Assembly: GCF_900116435.1 (NCBI RefSeq)
Contig: NZ_FPAZ01000023.1
Coordinates: 1-53,915 of the forward strand
Length of the DNA: 53,915 nt
Reading direction: 5' to 3'
From: Pseudoalteromonas lipolytica
Lineage (GTDB): Bacteria; Pseudomonadota; Gammaproteobacteria; Enterobacterales; Alteromonadaceae
Each line of letters begins with the position of its first letter. The stretch's first letter is position 1. This document shows, one piece after another, positions 16,367 to 24,323 of this stretch. A model generated the notes under the pieces. That model worked only from the letters and a program-made list of their open reading frames with translations, ran no database searches and was not told where the DNA came from. Position numbers and translations under genes: made by a program.

Positions 16367-17836
16367 ATGCTTAGAATTGCTAAAGAAGCTCTTACCTTTG
16401 ACGACGTACTTTTAGTACCAGGTCATTCTACTGTTTTGCCACACACGGCAAATATTTCAACTCGCTTAACGCGTGGTATCAAACTTAACTTGCCGCTAGT
16501 TTCAGCATCTATGGATACTGTAACAGAAGCTCGCTTGGCGATTGCGCTAGCGCAAGAAGGCGGTTTAGGTTTTATCCACAAAAACATGACAATCGAAGAG
16601 CAAGCTAAAAACGTACGTAAAGTAAAAACGTACGAGGCAGGTATTGTTTCTTTCCCTGTTACTGTGACTGCGGATCTAACAATTGCTGATGCTATCGCGC
16701 TTTCAGAAGAAAAAGGTTTTTCAGGTTTCCCTGTAACCGACGCTGACAATAACCTTGTAGGTATTGTTACAAGCCGTGATATGCGTTTTGAAACTAAACT
16801 TGAGCAGCCTGTTTCTACAGTGATGACGAAAAAAGAATCGTTAGTGACTGTAAAAGAAGGTGCAGACCGCGATGAAATTTTAGGTCTCATGCACGAGCAC
16901 CGTATCGAAAAAATTCTTGTAGTTGATGATGCATTTAAACTGAAAGGCATGATCACTGTAAAAGATTATCAAAAAGCACAAGACAAACCTCACGCATGTA
17001 AAGACGAACAAGGTCGTTTACGTGTAGGCGCTGCTGTAGGTGTTGGCCCAGGTACTGATGAGCGTATCGCTGCCCTTGTTGAAGCGGGTGTTGACGTATT
17101 ACTTATCGATACTTCACATGGTCACTCACAAGGTGTTATCGACCGTGTTGCACAAACTCGTCAAACATACCCAGATTTACAAATCGTAGCGGGTAACGTT
17201 GCGACAGCTGAAGGTGCAATTGCCCTTGCTGATGCAGGTGTTGATGCCGTTAAAGTGGGCATTGGCCCAGGCTCTATCTGTACTACACGTATCGTTACAG
17301 GATGTGGTGTACCACAAATCACCGCTATTTCAGATGCAGTTGAAGGCTTAAAAGGCCGTGACATTCCTGTTATTGCTGACGGTGGTATTCGTTTCTCTGG
17401 CGATATCGTAAAAGCACTGGTTGCGGGTGCATCATGTGTCATGGTGGGTTCAATGCTCGCGGGTACAGAAGAAGCACCAGGTGAAGTTGAGCTATATCAA
17501 GGCCGTTACTACAAGTCATACCGTGGTATGGGTAGCCTTGGTGCGATGAACCAAAAAGAAGGTTCATCAGACCGTTACTTCCAGAAATCGAACGAAGCAG
17601 ACAAGCTTGTTCCTGAAGGTATCGAAGGCCGTGTTGCTTATAAAGGACCTATTGCGACAATCATTCACCAACAAGTGGGTGGTCTTCGCAGTGCAATGGG
17701 CTTAACTGGCTGTGCGACAATTGAAGAGTTAAATACTAAACCTCAGTTTGTCCGTGTAACGTCGGCTGGTATGGGTGAATCACATGTTCACGATGTGCAA
17801 ATCACCAAAGAAGCGCCAAACTACCGTTTAGGTTAA
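16367..17836 (+). CDS. guaB: Inosine-5'-monophosphate dehydrogenase
   Basis: A 489-residue enzyme that oxidises IMP to XMP with NAD+, the committed step of GMP synthesis. The TIM barrel (DDVLLVPGHSTVLP; ADGGIRFSGDI; the active-site loop GSICTTRIVTGCGVPQ with the catalytic Cys) is interrupted by a CBS-domain pair (about residues 92-205) that senses purine nucleotides. The flap contains YRGMGSLGAM. The start ATG at 16367 gives the usual MLRIAKEALTFDDV. A TATACT box at 16334-16339 is a candidate -10. guaA lies 101 bases downstream beyond a palindrome. Confidence 0.98.
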   Translation: MLRIAKEALTFDDVLLVPGHSTVLPHTANISTRLTRGIKLNLPLVSASMDTVTEARLAIALAQEGGLGFIHKNMTIEEQAKNVRKVKTYEAGIVSFPVTVTADLTIADAIALSEEKGFSGFPVTDADNNLVGIVTSRDMRFETKLEQPVSTVMTKKESLVTVKEGADRDEILGLMHEHRIEKILVVDDAFKLKGMITVKDYQKAQDKPHACKDEQGRLRVGAAVGVGPGTDERIAALVEAGVDVLLIDTSHGHSQGVIDRVAQTRQTYPDLQIVAGNVATAEGAIALADAGVDAVKVGIGPGSICTTRIVTGCGVPQITAISDAVEGLKGRDIPVIADGGIRFSGDIVKALVAGASCVMVGSMLAGTEEAPGEVELYQGRYYKSYRGMGSLGAMNQKEGSSDRYFQKSNEADKLVPEGIEGRVAYKGPIATIIHQQVGGLRSAMGLTGCATIEELNTKPQFVRVTSAGMGESHVHDVQITKEAPNYRLG

Positions 17837-17861
17837 TAACCGTAACGTATTGAAATTACAT

Positions 17862-17892
17862 GGGCTAGCATATGCTAGCCCTTATTTATTTT
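17862..17892 (+). terminator. Perfect 20-bp palindrome between guaB and guaA
   Basis: GGGCTAGCAT and ATGCTAGCCC form a fully palindromic 20-mer followed by TTATTTATTTTT. It resembles a Rho-independent terminator, so guaA expression may depend on read-through or on a promoter at 17,890-17,930. Confidence 0.75.
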
Positions 17893-17937
17893 TCATCTCC
17901 CCTGTGGGAGAGCAGTTCCTGACTAACGAGATACTCC

Positions 17938-19515
17938 ATGAGCAAAGACATTCACGATTCACGAATTCTCATTTTAGATTTTGGTTCGCAATACACGCAA
18001 TTAATCGCACGTCGTATACGTGAAATTGGTGTTTACTGTGAGCTGTGGGCTTGGGATGTAACAGAAGAGCAAATCCGCGAGTTTAACCCACAAGGTATTA
18101 TCTTGTCGGGTGGCCCTGAGTCAACAACGCTTGATAACAGCCCACGTGCTCCAGAGTATGTATTTAATGCAGGCGTGCCTGTACTTGGTATTTGTTACGG
18201 CATGCAAACAATGGCAATGCAACTTGGCGGAAGTGTACACAGCTCAGATAAGAAAGAGTTTGGTTATGCGCAAGTTGAAAAAGTAGGCAACTGTGCGTTA
18301 TTCGATGCTATTGAAGATCACATTACAGATGGCGGCGCAGGCGTACTTGATGTATGGATGAGCCACGGCGATAAAGTAATGGAAGTACCTGATACTTTCA
18401 AAACGACTGCTAAAACATCAACGTGTCCACATGCTGCTATGTCATGGGAAGAAAAGCGTTTTTACGGCGTACAATTCCACCCAGAAGTGACACATACTCA
18501 CCAAGGTCTTCGTCTTCTTGAGCGTTTTGCGATTGATATCTGTGGCTGTGAAAAGCTTTGGACACCTGCAAAAATCATCGACGATGCGATTGAGCGAATT
18601 AAAGAAACAGTCGGTGACGATGAAGTTATCTTAGGTCTTTCAGGTGGTGTTGATTCATCGGTTGTTGCGATGCTTATTCACCGTGCGATTGGCGACAAGC
18701 TGACTTGTGTATTTGTTGATAACGGTTTACTTCGTTTAAACGAAGGCCAACAAGTCATGGATATGTTTGGTAACAAGTTTGGCCTAAACATCATCAAAGT
18801 AGATGCTGAAGATCAATTCCTTGCAGATCTTGCCGGTAAATCAGACCCAGAAGACAAGCGTAAAGCAATTGGTCATACATTTATCAAAGTATTTGATTCA
18901 GAAGCGAAGAAACTGAAGAATGCACGTTGGTTAGGTCAAGGTACTATCTACCCAGACGTGATCGAATCTGCTGCATCAGCAACAGGTAAAGCACACGTAA
19001 TCAAGTCTCACCACAACGTAGGTGGTTTACCAGACGACATGGAAATGGGTCTTGTTGAGCCTTTACGTGAGCTATTCAAAGACGAAGTACGTAAAATCGG
19101 TCTTGAGTTAGGTTTACCGTACGACATGCTTTACCGTCACCCATTCCCAGGGCCAGGTTTAGGTGTACGTGTACTGGGCGAAATCAAGAAAGAATACTGT
19201 GATTTACTTCGCCGTGCAGACGCTATCTTTATCGAAGAGCTACACAAAGCTGAGCTTTACCACAAAGTAAGCCAAGCGTTTACGGTATTCCTACCTGTTA
19301 AATCAGTCGGTGTAATGGGTGATGCGCGTAAGTATGATTGGGTTGTATCACTGCGTTGTGTAGAAACAATCGACTTTATGACAGCACGTTGGTCACACTT
19401 ACCTTATGAGTTCTTGGGGGTGGTGTCTAACCGTATCATTAATGAAATTGATGGTATCTCACGCGTTGTTTACGATATTTCAGGTAAGCCACCTGCAACT
19501 ATCGAGTGGGAATAA
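17938..19515 (+). CDS. guaA: GMP synthase (glutamine-hydrolysing)
   Basis: A 525-residue enzyme that aminates XMP to GMP using glutamine and ATP. The N-terminal class I amidotransferase domain (about 1-207) has the nucleophile Cys in VLGICYGMQ and the catalytic His-x-Glu in FHPEVTHT. The central ATP-pyrophosphatase domain has the P-loop SGGVDSS, and the C-terminal dimerisation domain ends IEWE, as expected. Full length and intact. It works directly after GuaB. Confidence 0.98.
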   Translation: MSKDIHDSRILILDFGSQYTQLIARRIREIGVYCELWAWDVTEEQIREFNPQGIILSGGPESTTLDNSPRAPEYVFNAGVPVLGICYGMQTMAMQLGGSVHSSDKKEFGYAQVEKVGNCALFDAIEDHITDGGAGVLDVWMSHGDKVMEVPDTFKTTAKTSTCPHAAMSWEEKRFYGVQFHPEVTHTHQGLRLLERFAIDICGCEKLWTPAKIIDDAIERIKETVGDDEVILGLSGGVDSSVVAMLIHRAIGDKLTCVFVDNGLLRLNEGQQVMDMFGNKFGLNIIKVDAEDQFLADLAGKSDPEDKRKAIGHTFIKVFDSEAKKLKNARWLGQGTIYPDVIESAASATGKAHVIKSHHNVGGLPDDMEMGLVEPLRELFKDEVRKIGLELGLPYDMLYRHPFPGPGLGVRVLGEIKKEYCDLLRRADAIFIEELHKAELYHKVSQAFTVFLPVKSVGVMGDARKYDWVVSLRCVETIDFMTARWSHLPYEFLGVVSNRIINEIDGISRVVYDISGKPPATIEWE

Positions 19516-19542
19516 TCCTTTTATTTCTGTAACTACCGTATA

Positions 19543-19580
19543 AAAAACGGCGGATTAGCTTGCTAATTCGCCGTTTTGTT
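19543..19580 (+). terminator. Rho-independent terminator after guaA
   Basis: A 16-bp stem with one G-T wobble (AAAACGGCGGATTAGC with GCTAATTCGCCGTTTT, two-base loop) runs into GTTTATTTT. Confidence 0.92.
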
Positions 19581-19620
19581 TATTTTGAAAGCAGTTGAAC
19601 CACAAACTGTGTTTTTTTAC

Positions 19621-19648
19621 TTTACCTTTATAAAAAGCTCTATATAAT
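19621..19648 (+). promoter_or_regulatory. Candidate promoter of the tRNA-Trp gene
   Basis: TATAAT at 19643-19648 with TTTACC at 19621-19626 (16-bp spacer) lies 13 bases before the tRNA. The -10 is perfect, the -35 moderate. Confidence 0.6.
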
Positions 19649-19661
19649 TCATCGTCATTGC

Positions 19662-19738
19662 AGGGGCGTAGTTCCAATTGGTAGAACAGCGGTCTCCAAA
19701 ACCGACGGTTGGGAGTTCGAATCTCTCCGCCCCTGCCA
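19662..19738 (+). tRNA. tRNA-Trp (anticodon CCA)
   Basis: The acceptor stem AGGGGCG/CGCCCCT, D-arm GTTC/GAAC, anticodon loop CTCCAAA, T-arm with GTTCGAATC and an encoded CCA end match bacterial tRNA-Trp. The D loop is one base longer than in E. coli, and the outermost anticodon-stem pair is G-A. Both can be natural variants. Confidence 0.96.
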
Positions 19739-19806
19739 TTTCTTCCCGCTTTACTTTAATCGCAAATCTCCCTATATTACTTGCTCTTAATCATGATTGA
19801 GTTGTT

Positions 19807-20109
19807 ATGAATCCAAGTTACGCTGCGATATTTTCTGTACAATCTTTAGAGTTAAACCAACACTATCGAACAGTGCCTGATGTTCAAGTAGAACATGCGC
19901 CAATGTCTGAGCAAACGCCGCTTACACTCTCGTTACAGTTTCATCATGATCTTGAAAAAGCATGTGCTCCTTTGGTGATTACACACGTTGTCAAAGCGCC
20001 AAATATAAGCTGGCAGGATGGCTGTTTAGCCTTACCAAGTGAGAAACTTAACAGTGAGCAAAAAAAACAATTGTGGTCTTTAATTGGTGAACAACTTGAT
20101 AAGCTTTAA
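19807..20109 (+). CDS. holD: DNA polymerase III psi subunit (HolD-like)
   Basis: A 100-residue protein, shorter than E. coli HolD (137), but in the same place: directly upstream of and overlapping rimI, with prfC further on, as in the E. coli order holD-rimI-yjjG-prfC. The C-terminal half (LALPSEKLNSEQKKQLWSLI) resembles the psi helix that ends with a Trp-containing segment. Psi bridges the clamp loader to chi and SSB. HolD is poorly conserved, so the call leans on synteny. Confidence 0.75.
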   Translation: MNPSYAAIFSVQSLELNQHYRTVPDVQVEHAPMSEQTPLTLSLQFHHDLEKACAPLVITHVVKAPNISWQDGCLALPSEKLNSEQKKQLWSLIGEQLDKL

Positions 20110-20542
20110 GCCTGTTGATGCAAATTATATAACTCAGCTAATGACAATCGAAAATGCCTGTCACAGTCACCCATGGACCGAAAAAACCATGTTGTCGTGT
20201 TTAGCTGGACGTTACTTTAATCTTGCCGCTTTTAAAGGTGATGAGATGCTTGGTTTTTACATTGGTGAGCAAGCTGGGCCTGACTACACGTTAATGGATA
20301 TTTGTGTGGCGCCAAGTCATCAGGGGCAGGGCATTGCAAAGCAGCTTTTAGATGCTTTTATTCATCATGGTGAGCAACAGCACGCTGAGAATCTATTTTT
20401 AGAAGTGCGAGAGTCAAACACGCGTGCCATTGCACTATATGAGCGTGCAGGTTTTTCTCATATGTCGGTGCGAAAAAATTATTATCCGACAGCAACAGGT
20501 AACGAAGATGCCATTTTAATGGGCTTAACTTTACGCTTCTAG
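20087..20542 (+). CDS. rimI: Ribosomal protein S18 alanine N-acetyltransferase
   Basis: About 151 residues forming a GNAT fold: the acetyl-CoA motif VAPSHQGQGIAKQLL (Q/R-x-x-G-x-G/A type), the strand LFLEVRESNTRAIALYERAG and the closing RKNYYPT, all diagnostic for RimI. It acetylates the N terminus of ribosomal protein S18. The start is ambiguous: TTG 20084, GTG 20087 and TTG 20096 are all in frame and overlap the end of holD, so the two are probably coupled. I give GTG 20087. Confidence 0.92.
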   Translation: MNNLISFKPVDANYITQLMTIENACHSHPWTEKTMLSCLAGRYFNLAAFKGDEMLGFYIGEQAGPDYTLMDICVAPSHQGQGIAKQLLDAFIHHGEQQHAENLFLEVRESNTRAIALYERAGFSHMSVRKNYYPTATGNEDAILMGLTLRF

Positions 20543-20545
20543 CGT

Positions 20546-23200
20546 TTAAGAAGCCTTTTTTAACGCACTGATAAGCATTTCGTAACTTTGTTCTATTTGC
20601 TGGGCTTGGTTACTGCGTAGTGCCGTTTCGAGTTGCCCCGCAGTCTCATGGATTTCCTCAAAGCTAAAGCAACCCGCACTGCCTTTTAGACTGTGTGCCA
20701 GCGAGCGTAATGCTTCCCACTCTTTAGTTCGGTACAACTGCACGACTTGGTTGAGGTAGTCAGGTAATTTAGAACGGTAGTTGTCGTTAATTTGCTGGAA
20801 CTTCTCACTCTTGAGTAAATTTTCCCACTTGTTTTGACTGTCTTTTTCAATATTTAAATAACTAACCAGCACTTGCTCAAGGGCATTTTTATCAATCGGT
20901 TTTGCAAGTGCTTCATCGCAGCCTGCTTCGAGATAGGTGTCAACATCGGTTTTCATTACATTTGCCGTAAGCGCGATGATTGGGCCATCGTAGGCTGCAT
21001 GGCGCAGCATTTGCGTCGCCTCTAAACCACCCATAACAGGCATTTGCATGTCCATAATAATGAGTTGGTAGTCATTGACGAGTGCCATTTCAACGGCTTC
21101 TGCGCCGTTTTTCGCGATGTCTGGCTCAAGTCCCCAGGTCTGTAATAACAGTTTGATAAGCAATTGGTTATCAGGGTTATCTTCGGCGACCAATATATTT
21201 GCATCAAAACTATTTGAGGCAAAAGAAAGCTGTAGATCTTTACTGGGTGACAATTGCTCTAAGTTATGAATAAAGGCGTCATTTTGTTGTTGCTCTGGTT
21301 TTAGGTGACACGCAATTTGCACTGTAAAACAGCTGCCTATACCGGGCTCGCTCTTAAGGTAAACATCCCCTCCTAATAGCTGAGCCAAGTTTTTCGAAAT
21401 ACAAAGTCCTAACCCAGTACCGCCAAAGCGGCGAGTTGTTGTGGCATCGGCTTGTTCAAACGGTTTAAACACCCGTTCAACTTCGCGCTCTGACATACCA
21501 ATACCTGTATCTTGAATCGCAAATTCTAGATATTGTTTTGCACTGTTGTAGCGAATATCAATGGAGATATGCCCTTGTTCGGTAAATTTCACTGCATTAC
21601 TAGCTATGTTGATTAATATTTGCTTTAAACGGGTCGTATCACTGTTAATACTTTTAGGAATTGGCAGGCTGTAGTTAATTGTAAACTCTAATCGTTTTTC
21701 GTTTGCCAGTGGACGAATAATCGAATCAAGATCATGAATTAATTGGACGACTGAGCATGGCCCACACTCTACAGCAAGCTTCTCAGCTTCAATCTTTGAT
21801 AAGTCGAGAATGTTATTAATGAGCTCAAGCAGGTGTTTTGAGTTTCTTAAAATAGTGCTTAAATGCTGGTCGTCATTCACGGCATCTTTATTGTGTAGTA
21901 GCTGTTCGGTAAACCCCATAATGGCAGTAAGAGGCGTGCGAATTTCATGACTCATATTCGCTAAAAAACGACTTTTAAGTTGATTCGCTTGTTCAGCTTG
22001 TGCAATGGCTATTTCAAGCTTGTTGTTCATTGCTTCAAGTGCTTTTGTACGGCTTTCAACTTTATCTTCTAGGTGGTGTTTATACTCTTTTAACTCATCT
22101 TGATAATGACGAATCTGGTTCACCATGTGGTTAAAGTCGTTAAATAATACACCGACTTCATCATTGGTGTGGGCGGGTAAATACACCGATAAGTCACCAT
22201 CTCCAACGCGATGGCTGGCCGCACCCAATAACTCAACAGGGGTGAGTAGTAAATTGCGTACCACAATATAAATTAAAATGGGTAACGAAATAACCGAGAT
22301 GATCACAATCAGCGCGGTGATTAAACTAATGGCTTTACCAGATTGGTAAAGTAAATCTTTGGGCGTGGTCGATACATAATAATCGCCATCGGTCATTTGT
22401 ACCGCATAAATAATACGCTCTTCTTTATCGATACTCGACAATTCAATGCTAGACAGCTTGCCATAATCGGCCAAGCCTTTAATTTGTTCTAATTCATACT
22501 CACTTAAATAGTTGCCCCGTAAATCGTAGTCGGAGCTAAAGAGTATTTGCCCTTTACTGGTCAAAAATAGGTTTAAGGTGTTATTAAAAGGGGCTTCTAA
22601 AATACTGGTGTTCAAAATTGATGGCTCAACATGAACAACGATAAAGCCTAACTCTTGGGGTCGTTTTAAGTAATAGTCGATATTGTAAATAGGGTGCACA
22701 AAATAAAGACTGGTTGAGCCGTCTTCTTTGGGGATCATAAATTGTTGTTGACGTAAATTAGACTGTAGAACTTGATCAAAAAACGGGTAACTTTTAGGTG
22801 CAGGAGTTAATTGGCTCGAATAAAACGCATCACTTTTACCTTGCGAGTCAACATAGTTAATGCTGACAATATCAGGGTACGCTTCTGAGTAACTGGCAAA
22901 TACATTCATTAACTCGCCGAGGTGTTCTATATACTGATTTTTCGAATTAGGCTCGCGTGCTAAAAAATCGGCAAGTACCGGAGAGGTTGATAAAAGGCGA
23001 GTGATGGAATGAAATGAGTCAATATAGTTGAAAATTTTATGCTGTTGCTGCTCAACAAAGCGACTCACAATAAGCTCTGCTTGTTTTTTTGTTGAATTGG
23101 TCACATTGGTTAACGTAAAGCCACCTAAAAACAACAAAGGTAAGATCACTAATGGCGTGATATACCATAATAATCGAATACTGAGCTTACTGGTTTTCAT
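20546..23200 (-). CDS. Hybrid sensor histidine kinase with REC and HPt domains
   Basis: An 884-residue inner-membrane protein. A first helix (about 10-31) and a second (about 288-313) bracket a periplasmic sensor domain of the dCache type. A HAMP domain follows, then a coiled coil, HisKA (H in ANMSHEIRTPLTA), HATPase (N box NIASNAVKF; GIGM; GGTGLGLCI), a receiver (ILVAEDNPDNQLL; phospho-acceptor in IIMDMQMPVMGG) and a C-terminal HPt domain (LAHSLKGSAGCF). The domain order matches BarA/TorS-type phosphorelay kinases. No partner regulator lies beside it. It converges on rimI with four bases between, and occupies the place that yjjG has in E. coli. Confidence 0.92.
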   Translation of the reverse strand: MKTSKLSIRLLWYITPLVILPLLFLGGFTLTNVTNSTKKQAELIVSRFVEQQQHKIFNYIDSFHSITRLLSTSPVLADFLAREPNSKNQYIEHLGELMNVFASYSEAYPDIVSINYVDSQGKSDAFYSSQLTPAPKSYPFFDQVLQSNLRQQQFMIPKEDGSTSLYFVHPIYNIDYYLKRPQELGFIVVHVEPSILNTSILEAPFNNTLNLFLTSKGQILFSSDYDLRGNYLSEYELEQIKGLADYGKLSSIELSSIDKEERIIYAVQMTDGDYYVSTTPKDLLYQSGKAISLITALIVIISVISLPILIYIVVRNLLLTPVELLGAASHRVGDGDLSVYLPAHTNDEVGVLFNDFNHMVNQIRHYQDELKEYKHHLEDKVESRTKALEAMNNKLEIAIAQAEQANQLKSRFLANMSHEIRTPLTAIMGFTEQLLHNKDAVNDDQHLSTILRNSKHLLELINNILDLSKIEAEKLAVECGPCSVVQLIHDLDSIIRPLANEKRLEFTINYSLPIPKSINSDTTRLKQILINIASNAVKFTEQGHISIDIRYNSAKQYLEFAIQDTGIGMSEREVERVFKPFEQADATTTRRFGGTGLGLCISKNLAQLLGGDVYLKSEPGIGSCFTVQIACHLKPEQQQNDAFIHNLEQLSPSKDLQLSFASNSFDANILVAEDNPDNQLLIKLLLQTWGLEPDIAKNGAEAVEMALVNDYQLIIMDMQMPVMGGLEATQMLRHAAYDGPIIALTANVMKTDVDTYLEAGCDEALAKPIDKNALEQVLVSYLNIEKDSQNKWENLLKSEKFQQINDNYRSKLPDYLNQVVQLYRTKEWEALRSLAHSLKGSAGCFSFEEIHETAGQLETALRSNQAQQIEQSYEMLISALKKAS

Positions 23201-23449
23201 GACCTAAATTGATATCCCTCCGTGCAATTTGTCAATAGTATGCGTTACAACTTGATTACACAAGCTTAGCAAAAAAGTGAACAACGAAAATTGCTTATCA
23301 AGGGGGAATAATTACTTACAATCGCTGCTTTTTTGGCTAAGACAAACAGGGTATAATGCCCGCAATTCTATTTTATTTTTCAGTGCGCACCGAGGCCTCT
23401 CGTTTTTAGAGCCGCTAGGTGTGCTTTGTTATGACTAAAAGCAGCTTAC

Positions 23450-23536
23450 ATGTCTAATTTAACTACCGAAATTAATAAACGACGCACCTTTGCGATTATC
23501 TCGCACCCTGATGCCGCCCAGCCTTTCAACGCTTAA
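23450..23536 (+). pseudogene. prfC: 5' fragment of prfC (peptide chain release factor 3) cut by the ICE
   Basis: The first 22 codons encode the RF3 start, with RRTFAIISHPDA typical of the segment before the P-loop. After codon 22 the expected GKTT is replaced by an unrelated AQPFNA and a stop at 23534. This is the known SXT/R391 integration site in the 5' end of prfC. In that family the other ICE end supplies a new start, so a working prfC is expected beyond the right boundary, outside this window. The chromosomal promoter now drives only this short frame and whatever lies downstream. Confidence 0.93.
23499..23520. other. attL of the ICE
   Basis: prfC sequence is intact through the codons for ISHPDA (to 23515), then diverges. 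The literature describes a 17-bp identity between attP and attB here; I cannot fix its exact ends from one junction. Confidence 0.8.
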
Positions 23537-23650
23537 AATCACCTTTCATTGCACACCACAATCACATCTCTACGTACTGAATTTAAAGGCTTTTTGTCTT
23601 TTTCTCGTTTATTTGCTTTTCAATGATGTTCAAGCGTAACCTCGGAAAGT

Positions 23651-23672
23651 GTGTACAAACTTGAGTACAAAT
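23651..23672 (+). repeat. GTGTACAAAC repeat, copy 1
   Basis: GTGTACAAAC, then a second GTACAAAT half four bases later. Copy 2 is at 23888-23910. Possible Int or Xis site. Confidence 0.6.
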
Positions 23673-23701
23673 TCCGTTTTAAAGGCCTTTGGCGAAAATT
23701 C

Positions 23702-23759
23702 CATGACACAAATCTGGCTGTAGGCCTTGTGGTTACTGGGTTTGATGAAGAAAGTACCT
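23702..23759 (+). repeat. 58-bp imperfect direct repeat, copy 1
   Basis: It starts CATGACACAAA and ends AAGTACCT. Copy 2 at 23940-23997 has exactly the same length, starts and ends alike and shares TTGTAG/TGTAGG and GGTTTGA-like cores. The copies start 238 bp apart. Confidence 0.7.
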
Positions 23760-23887
23760 CCTGCTTTTGATACTTTGGTTTCGACATTACAAAAGCGGAA
23801 TAAATGCGATCATCTCTAGTTTTTTGTTTATAAGCTTATGAATTTAAAGGGTTCGTCATTGTGTTTTTTGGTGTGTCATCGTTGCGA

Positions 23888-23910
23888 GTGTACAAACAGT
23901 GTGTACAAAT
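23888..23910 (+). repeat. GTGTACAAAC repeat, copy 2
   Basis: GTGTACAAAC, then GTGTACAAAT. It precedes the second 58-bp repeat just as copy 1 precedes the first, so the whole roughly 110-bp unit was duplicated. Confidence 0.6.
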
Positions 23911-23939
23911 TTTTCTCGTTAGGCATGTTGATTGCTATT

Positions 23940-23997
23940 CATGACACAAACCGCCTTGTAGCCCTTGTTATTCATAGGTTTGAGCTGAAAAGTACCT
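23940..23997 (+). repeat. 58-bp imperfect direct repeat, copy 2
   Basis: See copy 1 at 23702-23759. The spacing from the upstream TACAAA repeat is the same to within a few bases in both units. Confidence 0.7.
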
Positions 23998-24117
23998 AAT
24001 AGCAACATTTGTGTTTTGATAAGGCTGATCTTCTGAACAAATCATGCATCTTTCTGACCATCAACAAGTGATGAATCAGGCGATGATAGTTTTACATTGA
24101 TTTTCAGGAGAATGTAG

Positions 24118-24312
24118 ATGACAGCAGTAGCGCACCAGGTAACCCCTTTTCTAACGTCTTACGAAGTGATGGCTCGTTACCACATTAGCTATACGACGCT
24201 CTGGCGAAGAATAAAAGATGGCAGCTTGCCGCAACCTCGTATTAACCGAAATACACGAAACAAGCTGTGGCACATTGAAGATTTGGAGGAGTATGAGAAG
24301 AAAGAGGACTGA
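24118..24312 (+). CDS. xis: Excisionase / recombination directionality factor
   Basis: A 64-residue protein with a winged or MerR-like helix-turn-helix (SYEVMARYHISYTTLWRRIK, then DGSLPQP) and a recognisable AlpA/Xis end (LWHIEDLEEYE). A strong ribosome binding site (AGGAG, seven bases before the ATG) supports the start. It converges on int with 11 bases between and shares a terminator with it. In SXT the directionality factor Xis favours excision; size, fold and position agree. Confidence 0.85.
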   Translation: MTAVAHQVTPFLTSYEVMARYHISYTTLWRRIKDGSLPQPRINRNTRNKLWHIEDLEEYEKKED

Positions 24313-24323
24313 GCCTCTTTCTT
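24298..24323. terminator. Bidirectional terminator between xis and int
   Basis: A perfect 10-bp stem, AAGAAAGAGG with CCTCTTTCTT, six-base loop, with T-rich flanks on both strands. It overlaps the last codons of xis. Confidence 0.85.

Larger units (their letters stand above)
23537..24117. other. Gene-free ICE left end with long direct repeats
   Basis: No ORF is credible. The stretch holds two direct-repeat pairs (listed separately) and the promoter of xis. Its place between attL and xis/int suggests arm-type binding sites for the recombinase and excisionase. Confidence 0.6.

Noticed and set aside
16423..16956. 177-codon antisense ORF in guaB
   Set aside because: Shadow of a conserved housekeeping gene.
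17862..17892. Riboswitch or attenuator controlling guaA
   Set aside because: Only a simple palindrome with a T-rich tail is visible; no aptamer-like conserved core.
23651..23997. CRISPR array at the ICE left end
   Set aside because: Only two copies of a long imperfect repeat, best explained as recombination sites.
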